Positions 46,471 to 58,640 of a stretch of DNA of 64,000 nucleotides are shown piece by piece (within the stretch, counting starts at the first letter, position 1; every line of letters begins with the position of its first letter). The notes under the pieces are model-generated. The model saw nothing but the letters and a program-made list of their open reading frames with translations, was not told the DNA's origin and did no database searches. The position numbers and the translations under genes are program-made. Source of the stretch: Amborella trichopoda (lineage: Eukaryota; Streptophyta; Magnoliopsida; Amborellales; Amborellaceae); NCBI RefSeq assembly GCF_000471905.2, contig NW_006500010.1, positions 4,062,853 through 4,126,852 of the forward strand. The letters are read 5' to 3'.

Positions 46471-46711
46471 NNNNNNNNNNNNNNNNNNNNNNNNNNNNNN
46501 NNNNNNNNNNNNNNNNNNNNNNNNNNNNNNNNNNNNNNNNNNNNNNNNNNNNNNNNNNNNNNNNNNNNNNNNNNNNNNNNNNNNNNNNNNNNNNNNNNNN
46601 NNNNNNNNNNNNNNNNNNNNNNNNNNNNNNNNNNNNNNNNNNNNNNNNNNNNNNNNNNNNNNNNNNNNNNNNNNNNNNNNNNNNNNNNNNNNNNNNNNNN
46701 NNNNNNNNNNN
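46471..46711. other. Assembly gap (241 N)
   Basis: Lies exactly at the inner edge of the right inverted arm. It may hide GSTF copy 3 exon 2 and the true breakpoint. Confidence 1.
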
Positions 46712-46901
46712 CTACTTTCGAAATTAGAATACATTTCAATTGTTGGTTTTTTTTTAGGAAATTTATCAAAATACCAGTAAGGTACATCAAAATACCTCTA
46801 GGGTACAACATATGGGGTATTTAACATGTTGCCCATTTGCAACTATTTCAACTTATTTTTTAATAGGGTATATTTTAAAAAAAATTAAAAGATATAAAAG
46901 T

Positions 46902-47435
46902 GGGCAATGATTTCATGCAACGATTGTATCATAGTATAATGCAACCATACTTCTAAAATACTATGTTTGTGATATTTGTATGACCTAAAATTTGCACACA
47001 CTATTTTCATCTCAATAATCAATTTAAAAATAAAAATAATAATTTGCACCATATATATGGTCAAAATGAGTCCCCTCCAACAATGAATCTAGACCATCCA
47101 TTTGATAAATTTAAAGATCTAGACCTATATGAATTCAAAATAATTTTTTTATTTTTTAATATTGTTAATCTAATGATAATAAGATTATCTAAAAATTTAG
47201 GAAAGAAAAAAAATCATGGTAAGGCCTAGATATAGGCATCTTACCAAAATGGACAACCTATATTAATTGGGCCTAAAAAAATACTTTCTAAGTTGCATTT
47301 TCAAATTTTTCTTTATTGTGATTATTCGTTAGAATGAAAAGAGTGTACATTTAAATATTAAAATCAAACAAATGGCCCTAACATGGCTTTTGAAGGCTCT
47401 TGAATTATATTAATTTACAGTCGTTGCAGGAAATC
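46902..47435. mobile_element. MITE family F3 (right arm)
   Basis: Inverted twin of 37098-37628. It keeps the full terminus GCAATGATTTCATGCAACGA. Confidence 0.75.
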
Positions 47436-47572
47436 ACTGCCCAAAGTATTGAATTGTTCATATTTTACAACTAAATTTCCCCATTTTTTAGCCTTCTTTG
47501 TCAGAAATAAATTGGTATTTGGAAAGATAAAAAAGTATGGCTTCTGAGCCATTTGCCTTGTAGAATTCCTAG

Positions 47573-47970
47573 AAGGAAAATATGTATATAAGGGTGAGGC
47601 CCTAAACAATCGAATTAAGAGGTGCCTCAAAAATTCACTAGAAATGATTGTTTGATGCTGAAAAACTTCAAAATCAATCATCTCAACCTGAGATATAAGG
47701 ACATGAGAAAAAAATGATTTCAAGTCTTGGAAACAATGCATCATATAATGTATTATCTAGACCATCAATTTTCAAGATTTTTAAGTATTTGGAGATCTAC
47801 TCGATCTATACTACTTTTGGATATGTAAATTTTATAATCAGAAATAAAAAACTATTTTCAGCCATCATAAAGATTTCTAATATCGAAACATTTTTATTTC
47901 GGTACTATTTGAAGATGCACCTTACTTCAATTGCTTAGGGCCTCGGCATTGTACAAACCACACCCTTTCT
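47573..47970 (+). mobile_element. MITE family F1 (right arm)
   Basis: Inverted twin of 36572-36968. Interior CAATCATCTCAACCTGAGAT. Confidence 0.75.
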
Positions 47971-50139
47971 AGTGGTGCTTAAGAACGGTTGGGTTTTGGT
48001 AAATTTGCAAATGTGCGTAGGTATCTTTTGAGACCTGCGATATTGATCGATTCAATTTAGCATGGCAAAAGGCTTCATCAACAAGTTGGTCCAAATTGCT
48101 CATTTGGAACCGCAGAAGCACTCCTATTTAGTATTTACTGTTGTTTGAGGGACCTCAAAATTCGCCAACCATATTTCCTATTCTCCAAGATCAATATTGT
48201 TTAAAAAATGGTGTGGGGGTAAAAATAAACGGTCCATATCATAGGCACTCTATGATTCACTGAATCGTCCATTATGTTATGTACACGAAAACAGGGCTCT
48301 TTTTATCTCTAAATGTTCGTTTCTTAAAAAAAGAACTATTTTTTTAGTTAAATGAAAAACTTTTTAAGATGATTTTGGGTAATAAAACTACTCTTCCGTA
48401 GTAATAGATGAAGATCTATATTTACAGTTTGAACCCATGGTTGCACCATATCGCTCACACTTTTAAATTAACTTTTTTGGGAACTTAATTTATGAAAAAT
48501 GATTTGGCGGTCCTTCTCGGTATGACCTCATTTTCCCTTCCAAAATCATCAAGATAAGATCGTTTACTTTTTGGCTTTTTTTTTTTTTGTTTTGTTTTGG
48601 CTGGTGAGGATCACGATATACAATTTTTTTTTTTCTACTAAGATTATTAGTAATTTCCTTATAATTTTAATGATTTAGGTTTTCCAAATTGAGCTTATCC
48701 TTGACCTGGACCGCACCCTACACGACCCATCCCCACCGATAGCTTCTACCAGTGCAGCGCTTCTCATATTTGTTTATCAAAAGTGCAACATTGTTTTGGA
48801 AGCCACAAATTCATTTCTTTCCAATTGAATGATTTCATGAGCCAGCCAGCCTAGGCTGAATCACATAAATTCATTTTGAGCATATTCAACAGCCATTGAA
48901 TATAGGAGAATTTTGTTTATAAGTATTTTTATAAATCTTTTTGAGCTGATGTAGAGAGATGCGTAAAACCCAGCCTCACAAAAAAAATAAAAATAAACAA
49001 TAAAAAATACCACACCTGTTAATGAACATGAGCCATCTAGATTGTTGAATCTGGGCCATCTACCCTATAATATACAATAGACAAGCTAGCCCTTAAACCC
49101 ATAACCATAAATATGTGTATGTGTAACTTAGTTTGGCCATATTTTTGTTGGATTATTGGATTCTTTTTCATCTTTTTAATTTCAGTGTAGTATATTCGAT
49201 AAGGTACAAAATTCAAAGTTTGGACTTCAACCTTTCTCACATGTTTGATTAACCAAATCGATTAACAAAACATAACTTTCATTTATTTACTCAAAATATT
49301 TATTAAGTAATTGGTATTAGGTGTGATGACGTCAAGATGCCTAATCCTATAGGTCGATTATAAAAATTGAAAATAAACCAACACGGATTATATATTCATG
49401 CGAGAGAGCTCAGTCCCTCGGGTAGAACCCCATTTAAAATTGTTTTGGGATCTCAAATTTTGGAAAAGTAACTTCCCGAACCTAGCAATCAACTTCAATA
49501 AAATAAAATAAAATAAAATAAAAATTTTATGATTATATTCCGTATGAAATTATAAAATCTCTTTATGGCTTTGGATCTTTGAAAGATTCAAAGTAGTGGC
49601 AAATTAAGAATAAAATAGGGGGATTTTTATTAACAAAAACTGTAGGGGATATGTGCATAAATTTATCAGAAAGAAATGGCATTATGGAGATTGATATTCA
49701 TTTAAATATTCCTAATATTGTATTTTCCTGTGGTCGTCAGTATAGACTTGTTGGTCGATAGCTATCTCCTCCCCTAGGTAAAGGATAAAGGATTTGGTGG
49801 TTGGTTTGGGAAGCTAACATCATACAGAAGGGAATAACTCTTGATTCCTTAGTAATGATTCGACATTTTGTCAACAATAAAACTTGGATAACTTTTGTCA
49901 AAAAAAAAAAAAAATCAGAGATTGTCGAATTTTTTTATGGTCAAAATTGGAGTATTATACTTCTCGATAGTGTACACCCAAAACAATTTAACAAGTCAAA
50001 ATTACCCTCCTTGTGTCAAAATAAGGCTTTTTTTACTAGGTCAATTGGTGGTATTCAACTTCGCTTACATCACTCGAGTTCGTTGGTTGTACTAAGTTTT
50101 TTTTTTTTGTGGATGTTGCTTATATTCTTGAAGGAAAAT

Positions 50140-50460
50140 GGTTTGATAGGGCTGCAGCCCTATCAAAATAGGTAAAGCCTCCACTTATAACTCATTATTG
50201 CAATTCAAGTGTTGAAAAACATAGGATTTTAAATTTTAAAAATAGTGTATATTGCAACAAATCATTTAGACCGTCAATTTCCCTCTAAAACTAAGTGTTC
50301 ACAAAACCACAAGATCTGTACTATTTTTTGAGTTTCAAATTTTACTGCCAGTATTGGAAATTAATTTTAAAACAATCATAAGATTTTAGATGCCAAAAAT
50401 GCTTTCTGAATGAGGATTTGAGGTGAGGTTTTATTTTGTTTTCATAAAATCTAGCCCTAC
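50140..50460 (+). mobile_element. MITE family F1, diverged (right arm)
   Basis: Inverted twin of 34085-34405, with the GGGCTGCAGCCC palindrome at 50151. Confidence 0.55.
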
Positions 50461-51453
50461 AGAAACTACATCCATTCGTAAAAGTTTGAATGGGAATAGG
50501 TCGTTGAATCATTGTTTTAGTAGTCAGAAAGTGAGTGAGCTAGAAAAGCCAAAGGAAAACTGACAAAACCAAATCCATTAACTAAATAAGTAATTTAATA
50601 TTTTATGTTCCACTGGGAGCATTTCCTCTATTCTCTCTCTGGTAAAACTCAATTTAGGAGTATTTTTAGGTTAGCAACCTGCCTATAAAAAATAAAAATT
50701 CAAGTGTACTTTGTTTGTTATTGAAGAGAATAATGTCCTACGATTGGACATAGACCATTCAACTTTTAGAATATTAGATTCAAGTGCTAAAAATTCCAGT
50801 TTGTTATGAAAATAATCATCTAGTGATTCTTAGGAGGACCCCAAAATCTTAGATTGAAAAAGAACCAATGAAATTAGTCTTTCACCCAAGGGAGTAAGTA
50901 TACAGTATGCGCTCCAAGAGGAGTATGCCATGGTCCTCAACAAGTGAAAGATTATCGATAAGCTTTATTTTGCGAGTGTAACCTCTTGGGAAGCTTGAAA
51001 TAGACCATCCTAAGCCACAACAAAATCATTTAATTTGAATACAATGAAAGTGATGTGTGAAGCTCCTTAAACAAAGTAATTGCAACTTGCAAGTAACATA
51101 AATTGTGTACAAGTCATGTTAAATTAAATAAAATCAATAAACACTCATGTTAACCTTGAAAAATTCAACTCCAATGCCCTAAATTAATATTAAAGATATG
51201 TGATAAGTTTAATATGCCATTTGTCCACCCTTTTTTAAAAAGCAAAATGCCTTAAATAAACCAATTCAATTCAAAAACTAGATAACACTTCTAATGCGAA
51301 TTTATTGGAATATGATCGAAATGCTTTACAAATGAGGAAAGGAGATCATGAAATTAGAAATGCAGAGGAAAAAAAAATTCCAAACTTAACTATAAGCAAG
51401 TTTCAAGAAAGCTATATTTCATTCAATCTAGTTAAAACCCTGAACCCTAAACT

Positions 51454-51902
51454 CTAAAACTTTATATTCTCTGAGACTTTCTTCCAAGAGGGGCGAGAGG
51501 AAATGTCATCCCACCACGCCTTAACATACTTCCGAGAAGTAATCAGATCTGCCTTTGATGTTTTGAGGAGGTAATGTATATAGGGAAGGTGGTGAAGATC
51601 AGCCAAAGAGAAATTTTCTCCGGCCAAGTACTTGTTTTCCGATAGCCTTGACTCGTACACATCCAATACCTTGGCTAACTTCTCGGCCTCAGACTCGATC
51701 ACTGAAGCATCTGTTGTGGCCCCAAATGCTGGCTTGACTAAGGCTTCACGCACAATGGCTGAGATTGGGGGGTTGAATCGGTGAGCTTCGACCTCCATCC
51801 ATACCAAGACGAGGGCAAACTCAGGGACGTTTCCGAATCTCAGAAGATCGGCTCTGATTTCGTTGTACTTGTTCGAGATGTAATTCGTTTTTGCTCTTGA
51901 CT
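51454..51902 (-). pseudogene. GSTF: Orphan GSTF exon 3 (inverted copy of copy 1)
   Basis: Full 449-nt exon 3 with its acceptor (CTTCGTCAG) and stop, open throughout. It differs from copy 1 by about five residues: Gly to Arg after KYNEI, Ala to Ser and Lys to Glu in the VIEAEAKK segment, His to Tyr in SRKHVKAWW, and Met to Ile near the end. No exon 1 or 2 precedes it on this strand: the arm ends at 54235 and sequence beyond belongs to copy 3. It cannot encode a GST alone. Its orientation is antisense to transcription from the copy-3 promoter. Confidence 0.85.
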
Positions 51903-53284
51903 CTGACGAAGTGTCAAGTGAAAATGAGGAGAGGTCGGGTGGATTGTAATTTAGGTTTAACTGTGCTTCTTAATACAAAATTTGATCATAACAATATATT
52001 TTGTATTAAAAAAAAGGTGAAAATTATATTTTAAATCTAAAAACTATTGAAACAGTAGTCCTTGGGGTTATCACCATCTTATTGAAATGGTCGACATAGA
52101 TATAGGGAGAGTGGGTCCAACCATTTAAGGCATGTCTTAGTTTAGTGAATCCCATTTTCTCAAAAAAGTACCACTCTCTCTCCATCACCCTTCATTTCAA
52201 TTGACATCGATGATCCCTCAGGGCTATGTTCTTGCTAAGCCATTATTCCGTGGCATACCATTTTATATGCGTCTCCACTCTAAAATCTATCTTAGAGGTG
52301 GATTTTCGATCTAAACTTTGTGGGGTCGATAATTTCGACCATTGTGATTGGGAATCTAGAAAAATAAATAAATTCAAATTTTTCAAAAATAGTTTTTAAA
52401 ACCTTTTCAACTCTGTTCATTTAATTTCTTTATGATTCATCAGATCTGCATTATTTTTTAAGCTGAAAAAAATTTAGATCTATAGCAGAAATGTATTTCC
52501 ACTGATTTAATGTGTTTTATATCACCATAAAAAACATGGGTGGAATCATGAGGGGACTTACAGTAGACTTTTAATATGATGGTTAGGGTAGGGGATATTA
52601 CCCCATCCCCATTCTCAAAAGTGGTAAGTCAATAGGGATTGAAGCCCTTCTTCATCGTAGATTCTTTGTGTACATATACCGTACACTAACGAAGGATGGT
52701 CTGCTTTTCCTTTTATTGTGGATTATGGGAAATGGAATACACACACACTCACTGCCAATTGATGGATTATGATCAACCTAGCAATGTTACATAGACATGA
52801 TATGGGCCTTGTATCTAGTATGCGTCTTGAGTGTCTAGTATTTCAGTCCAAAAATCCAGTATGACGTGCATTTGTCTGTACAACCATTATATATAACTAG
52901 ATATAAATAATAAATTAAAATTAAGAAATAAAGATACAGAAGTTAAAATTATAAATTTATTATTTACAAGCAAATTAACATATGTAACATTAGTTTACGT
53001 GAAAATAATATTATGTGCAATTTATATTGAACATCTTCCACAATTGCATTGGTAGAACCATTTATTGTTTTATATGTGTATTAAGGGGTTAGTTTGAGTT
53101 CAACATAACGCAATTTAAATTTAAAATATAAACCACAATTAAAATCTTATTAATATGATAATATATCATATATATGCATAAGCGTGAATGAATATGAACG
53201 TGTTATTAGGATTTTTTTTTTAACAGCGTAAGTAAGTATTTAACTATTTTGAGTTTCCACTTCTAATAAATGTGTTGTGCATAA

Positions 53285-53700
53285 GAAATTCTTACGAAAG
53301 AGTTTGTATAAAGTTGCAACTTTAAACAATTCATAAAATCACACCTCAAAATTCTAGAGAAAAAGGTTGTTTTGACGGTAAAAAACCCTTTAATTCGTCA
53401 TCTCGACATCAAGATGTATGAATGAGAAAAAAAAAAAAAAAGATTTTAAAGTACCAAAAAGGGTACATCTTATGATACATTATCTAAACTGTTCATTATC
53501 AATATTTTCATGTGTTTGTAGATCTGCTCAATATGTATCAGTTTTTAGTGTGAAAATACATAATTAGATGTAAAGTAATTTTTCAGGTCATCATTCAATT
53601 TTCCAAACCAAAATTACATCTTTCAATGAGCTTTGAAGGGGCACCCTTAATTGGATTGTTTAAGGTTGCGAACTTATTAAAACTACACCCAATTATTTTT
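53285..53700 (+). mobile_element. MITE family F1 (right arm)
   Basis: Inverted twin of 30835-31245. Left AGAGTTTGTATAAAGTTGCA. Interior CGTCATCTCGACATCAAGAT. Confidence 0.75.
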
Positions 53701-53714
53701 ATTAGTCCCTTTAC

Positions 53715-54160
53715 AGTATTTAAACATAGAGTTTTTTTATTGTAATTGTATATTATGGGATTATTTATCTTTGTTACAATGAAGACACAATTGCTCCTAG
53801 CCATTAGATATCAAATTAGATGGTTTGCGGTGCATCATAAAGTTTGAGAATTTTTTTCTTTTGAACTTTGACTCTAATCATTTACACACTCATAACTACG
53901 TGATTTGAAATCTGACGGACAAAAATAGTTGTAAACTCTTTATATTAAAAGTAGATGGTGTATGTATGCATTTCCCTTTTTATTTGACCAATGTTCATTA
54001 AGCTTTCAACTAATAAATGCAATGTTGTAAAGTTCTTGGACCTCGTAACTTAACTCAAGCCATCTAATTTGACGTCTAATGAGTGAGAATGATTATGACA
54101 TTCATGCTCTAAAGATAACTAGTCTCTTTGTAGACAATCCGAAAGTGATATATATCTCCC
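53715..54160. mobile_element. MITE family F2, nested pair (right arm)
   Basis: Inverted twin of 30381-30800. Confidence 0.6.
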
Positions 54161-54239
54161 CTGTAAGAATACAAATTAAGTTAGTGGGATAGTAATTAAA
54201 ATTTTTAACATCCCCATCACAATTTGTGGTTTCGATATG

Positions 54240-55036
54240 ACCAAACAGTGTGGCCCAAGCCTAGGTTGTTTAGGGCTAGGCCCACCGGTCCTCCAAGCTC
54301 ATCGTTAGCCTTATATCATATTACAAATCCTGTTTAATGGTCCAGCCAAACTGGCCCTTAAATATGATTGCCTTTTTTATCTATTTCTACAAAATATATG
54401 GTATATGTATATTTTTTATATTCATTCACTACACCATCTATTAGGAGGTGCAAGTTAGTTCAAAGGGATTGCTAAAAATAAAATAAAATATATGCTCAAA
54501 AGGACATCGTTCGATATAGTGAAAAAAAATATGAGGAATCTAAGCCTCACTTAGGATATAACCATTAAATAAAGCAGAATACTGGACCAAAAATTATGTA
54601 GATACCCCAAATAGTTGAAAAAAAAGTATGTTGATGATGTTGATGCACAATTATTGAATTCCTAAGTCAATGCTAGGACCTTGACGGCTTAAGACCTCAA
54701 CTACTCAAAATTTCAGGACCACGCCATATGAGCTTTAATGTAAAATTAACCACAAATATAGAAGGTAGATGCACAAAATATATTGTATTCTTTAAAGTTG
54801 TGCACTTCACAAATTGACCAAGATGGAAAAGAACACCAAAGAGAAAAATCTTATTTATTTTATCTCAAAAACTTTTGTAGCTATGCAACATCTTCAAAAT
54901 TTCACTACCCATTTCTTTACCCTTTTATTCTCTTGGATACATGTTTGCTTTTTTTAAATTTTTTTTCTTATAACAGTTGACATAATATATGTTGATCCTC
55001 ATAATTATGCACAACTGAAAGAACGATCTTTTACAG
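54240..55036 (+). other. GSTF copy 3 intron 2, proximal part
   Basis: Aligns by eye with GSTF2 intron 2 (41205-41890): GTGGCCCAAGCCTAGGTTGT, then CTCCAAGCTCATCGTTAGCC, later TTGACATAATATATGTTGAT at 54977. It shows that the GST duplicon resumes here after the inverted arm. Confidence 0.75.
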
Positions 55037-56925
55037 TAGGAAATTTTTTTTTTTTTACTTCTTTTGTTTTGGCAAAAGATCACTTACAAGAGGTCTTATT
55101 ACAATAACATATACTTCAAAATAAAATCAACAAACAATAAAACCAAGATTTTGAAACTTGATGCCTTTGAAATAATTATTTCCTATACTTGAGAATATAA
55201 AGATGAAATTGCAAGAAATAAAAGTAGAGAGTGTCGGAGATTACTTCAATTGGGCTTATTACACCCCATACCGAGTCATCACCATCCGATGGTGCAGGAT
55301 CAACGTTCTAGCTTCAATCTTAACCGGAAAAGCAAGTTTAAGCCAAATCCTATAATAGAACTATGAATCCCTCTTGATGACAAAACCTTAAGTCTAGGTT
55401 CAAAACCTTCAAGACTTACTACCCAACCCTTAGGTAAAAATAAGATGAGAGATTCCTTCTAGGTGGGGCGTGCCTCTTATGTGTGGCTAGAGAGAGAGAC
55501 CTCTAAGGTTTTGGGGCGTGCCCCTTTAGAGAGAGAGTAGAGAGACTTTGAGAGAGAATAGAGGAGGGGAGGTTCTCTATTTATAGAATAAATTTAGGTC
55601 TAGGGTTTCTTAGGGATTCTCATAGTTTGCATCTTTAGTGAGATTGAATGTGAACCATTGATCAATGGTAACTTGTGGGGTGAGAAATCTGCACAATCCA
55701 TTCCATAGATTGGTCATCAACATTATGGAATGTGCATGAACTATTATCTCTCTTTTCTAAACCATTTTCCCATCAATAGAAATTAAGTAATTTCAATCCA
55801 ATCAAAATACTGTGCATACTATAAAATAGCACAAGCATTCTTATACTTTCACAAAATCTTTCAAGATTATATCAAGTGAATATATGGCCAATATATATCC
55901 AACCACAAGACAATATTTGACTACACGTCAAGATTGACCATATCCAAAATAAAGAAGGTATCCAAAGAGGGTGGGGCATGCTACCCATGAGGGGGTATCA
56001 TGAGCCCCACCTCCTAGACTATGGTGGGTCCATATGCACAATGGGTCTCCATAGTTTTTTAAATATTAAAAAAAAAAAAATTAGAATATTATTTGAATAT
56101 TAAAACCATTGTACAATCAATATTTTTATATTTATAAACTCAAACTTTATAAATAAAATATCCAAAAGTTTATAAAAATTCAAATAATAATTTTAAAATA
56201 ATTTTTATCATAAAACAAACATAATTAAATTAATTTGATGGGAAAAATGATCCATATGTTTTATGAATTAAATCACGGGGCATTCCACCTTCAACTGTGG
56301 ACTACAGACCACACTTACTTTATCAGACTGACCAAGTTTTTCCCATGACCCATAATCCAAACAGGGGCTCATTAGCAGGTTACCAAAGTTTGACCGATGA
56401 GTCAAGAGGTTATAATCTCAGTCTGTGGATTATAGGTCATCCCCTAGAGACGGGTCAAGATCACTTAGATCTGATGCGACCATAGCTCTTATGATGTATA
56501 GGTGTATTTCTCGCACATGTATATATTTAACCCCGAAAGTGGCTTGTTTTTCTAAAACGGTCTATCAATATGTATGTCGTATGATGGTACATAGATGAAG
56601 CTTTGGCTCCTGTCTCTGTAGGCCACCATCACACATTAGGGTCACACAGTCTCTCTGCTCACTCATCCAAGCATACTCTGACCTCATCAAGGGATGACTT
56701 ATTAGAACCATTTTCGGTTTATACTCTGTACCCAAGTAACATGGGTTTTTTCCAACCAACTGGCCTAGATCGTCAAGCACAAATCGGTATCTACAAATAC
56801 TATTTGAATAGTATGGTCTACAAGGGACCACACTCCCACTGAGTTCTTGTTCCACTATATGAAATGTTTTTATTACAATAACTCATAAAGCCTTTAATGA
56901 CTACATAAACCCAACACAACACACT
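55037..56925. mobile_element. 1.9-kb insertion in GSTF copy 3 intron 2
   Basis: Absent from the matching position of GSTF2 intron 2, where the flanks (GGAAATTAACTTACAATTAT) are continuous. The right end reads TACATAAACCCAACACA; its complement starts TGTTGGG as LTRs often do. No protein domain was found in any frame. It may be a solo LTR or a non-autonomous retroelement. The family is not recognised. Confidence 0.5.
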
Positions 56926-57519
56926 TACTATTTAAACTAATAAGAAAATTAACTTACAATTATGCAAAATCAAAGGCAATCACCAATTACATAGCGCACA
57001 AATACAAGGAACAAGGCACAGAGTTGGTCAAAGCCGATCTCCTAGAAATGGCGATCAATGCTGTGTGGATGAAGGTTGAGTCTCACCATTGCGATAGTCC
57101 CTCCTTAAATCTCGTATGGGAACTCTAAGTTAAGCATATGCTTAGAATTCCAGTCGATGAGGCAGTAGTTGAGGAGGCAACCGGCAAGCTAAACGGAGTC
57201 TTGGACGTGTATGAAGCTATGTTAGCGAAGAACAAGTATCTTGGTGGTGATAAGTTGAGCCTAGCAGATCTCCACCACTTGCCCAACATTCGCTACATTC
57301 TGATGACACCGAAGGCTTCGCTCTTTACTTCGCATCCACATGTGAGCACGTGGTGGTCGGACATTTCTTCTCACCCTGCTTGGACTAAGGCGGCAGCGCT
57401 CTCTGATGGGGCCATCCTTAAGCAGGCTCAGACTGCAATGAAGGGAATGCAAATCTCACAGTTTGCTTCATTTCTCTTCGTTTTTGTTTTGTTGTGGAAT
57501 GCATCCTCCGATCTGTGAG

Positions 57520-58230
57520 GAAATAGTTGCTAGGTTTGATCTCATGTTCAAAAGTACCAAGTTGTAGCTAGCAAACAATCTAGATGGCTCATATTCAACA
57601 ATCTACATGGCTCACGTTCATCAACAAGCACGGTATTTTTTTACTTTTTTTGTGAGGCTTAGGTTGACGCACGTATCAACAAAATTTCAACTCAAAAAGA
57701 TTTTGTAAAAAAATTTATAAATAAAATTCACTTGTATGCCATGGCAATTGGATATGCTCTGACTGAGTCTAAATCGTTGACCGGCTTATGACATCATTCA
57801 ATTGAAAGGAAATGAAATTGCGGCTTCCAAAAACAACGTTGAACTTCAGATAAACAAATATGGAAATTGCTATAGCTTTGTTTGTCAAAAGTCCAACATT
57901 GTTTACTAGTTTTGCCCCAAGGGGACCCCTGTTCAATACGACATCAAACAAACGGCATGAGTTCATCGTCCCAACTGATTTACCCAAATATACATTAAAA
58001 AAAACACGCCCTGGCCCACCCTATAAAGAAATTATGCTTATGTGGGAGTAGAATATGGATTTACTCCCTTGGGTAAAACCCTACCTAGAATAAATTTGGG
58101 ACCCTAAATTTTGGAGATATAACCTCTTCAATCCATAGATTAACCTAACAAAAAAAATCTTAATATTAGCGTTATGCACTTGAAAAAAACATAAGGGAAA
58201 GTTATGTATATGTTATATTTATCGTTATTA
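57520..58230. other. GSTF copy 3 3' flank
   Basis: Matches the GSTF2 3' flank: AACAATCTAGATGGCTCATA, CCAACTGATTTACCCAAATA then a CCACCCTATAAAGA block, and ACTCCCTTGGGTAAAACCCT. No gene seen. Confidence 0.65.
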
Positions 58231-58232
58231 CA

Positions 58233-58640
58233 AAAAAAGTGCAGTTTGTATAGAACCCAGGTTCTAAACAATCAAATTAGAGCCTACCTTCGAATAGTAT
58301 CGAGAAATGTTGTTTCAATACTGAAAATATTTTTTATAGCTTTAAAATATATTTTCATCTTTACTTATAAAGTTTAAAGCTTAAAAAAATAGTGTAGATC
58401 AAGAGATCTATGAAAACTTGAAAAACTTGAAAATTGACAGTCCAAAAATACATTACAAAATACACTATTTTCAAAACTTGAAATCTATTTTTTTTCTCAT
58501 GCACATCTTGATGTGGAGATGATCAATTTGAGGATATTTAGGCATCAAAGCAACCTTTTCTAGTGAAATTTTTTAGGTAGGCTCTAATTTGATTGTTTAG
58601 AGCCCCGGCTCTATATAAACTTTTCCCTTACAACAATACT
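58233..58640 (-). mobile_element. MITE family F1, well preserved
   Basis: Left GTTTGTATAGAACCCAGGTT then CTAAACAATCAAATTAGAGC. Right GTAGGCTCTAATTTGATTGT then TTAGAGCCCCGGCTCTATAT. The ends are complementary for about 50 bp with few mismatches, the clearest terminal repeats in the family. It is orthologous in position to 43745-44135, so the insertion predates the copy 2/copy 3 duplication. Confidence 0.8.

Larger units (their letters stand above)
46712..54235 (-). repeat. 7.5-kb inverted duplication, right arm
   Basis: Reverse complement of 30296-37813. It brings in an antisense-oriented GSTF1 exon 3 (51454-51902) and its flanks. The outer edge at 54235 passes without a gap into copy-3 intron 2 sequence (CAGTGTGGCCCAAGCCTAGG at 54246 resembles 41211), so that junction is supported by contiguous sequence. 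The inner edge is hidden by N. Confidence 0.9.
45128..57518 (+). pseudogene. GSTF: Phi-class GST pseudogene (copy 3), split by inverted arm
   Basis: Exon 1 (45128-45274) is intact and encodes MAIKLHGSWMSTATLRVGTT and onward, closely matching copy 2. Exon 2 was not found; it is either lost or in the 241-N gap. Exon 3 resumes at 56968-57518, after the 46712-54235 inverted arm and a further 1.9-kb insertion. The exon 3 acceptor is TATGCAA instead of TATGCAG. An in-frame TAA lies at 57126-57128, where copy 2 has TGT. The original TAG has become CAG, extending the frame to TGA at 57516. Beyond the TAA the frame stays open and reads VLDVYEAMLAKNKYLGGDKL and LADLHHLPNIRYILMTP. These lesions together rule out a normal enzyme. 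The 5' region may still be transcribed. Confidence 0.85.

Noticed and set aside
46407..46811. ORFs of 106-124 codons near 46.5 kb
   Set aside because: They cross the 241-N gap; the flanking residues belong to MITE or arm sequence.
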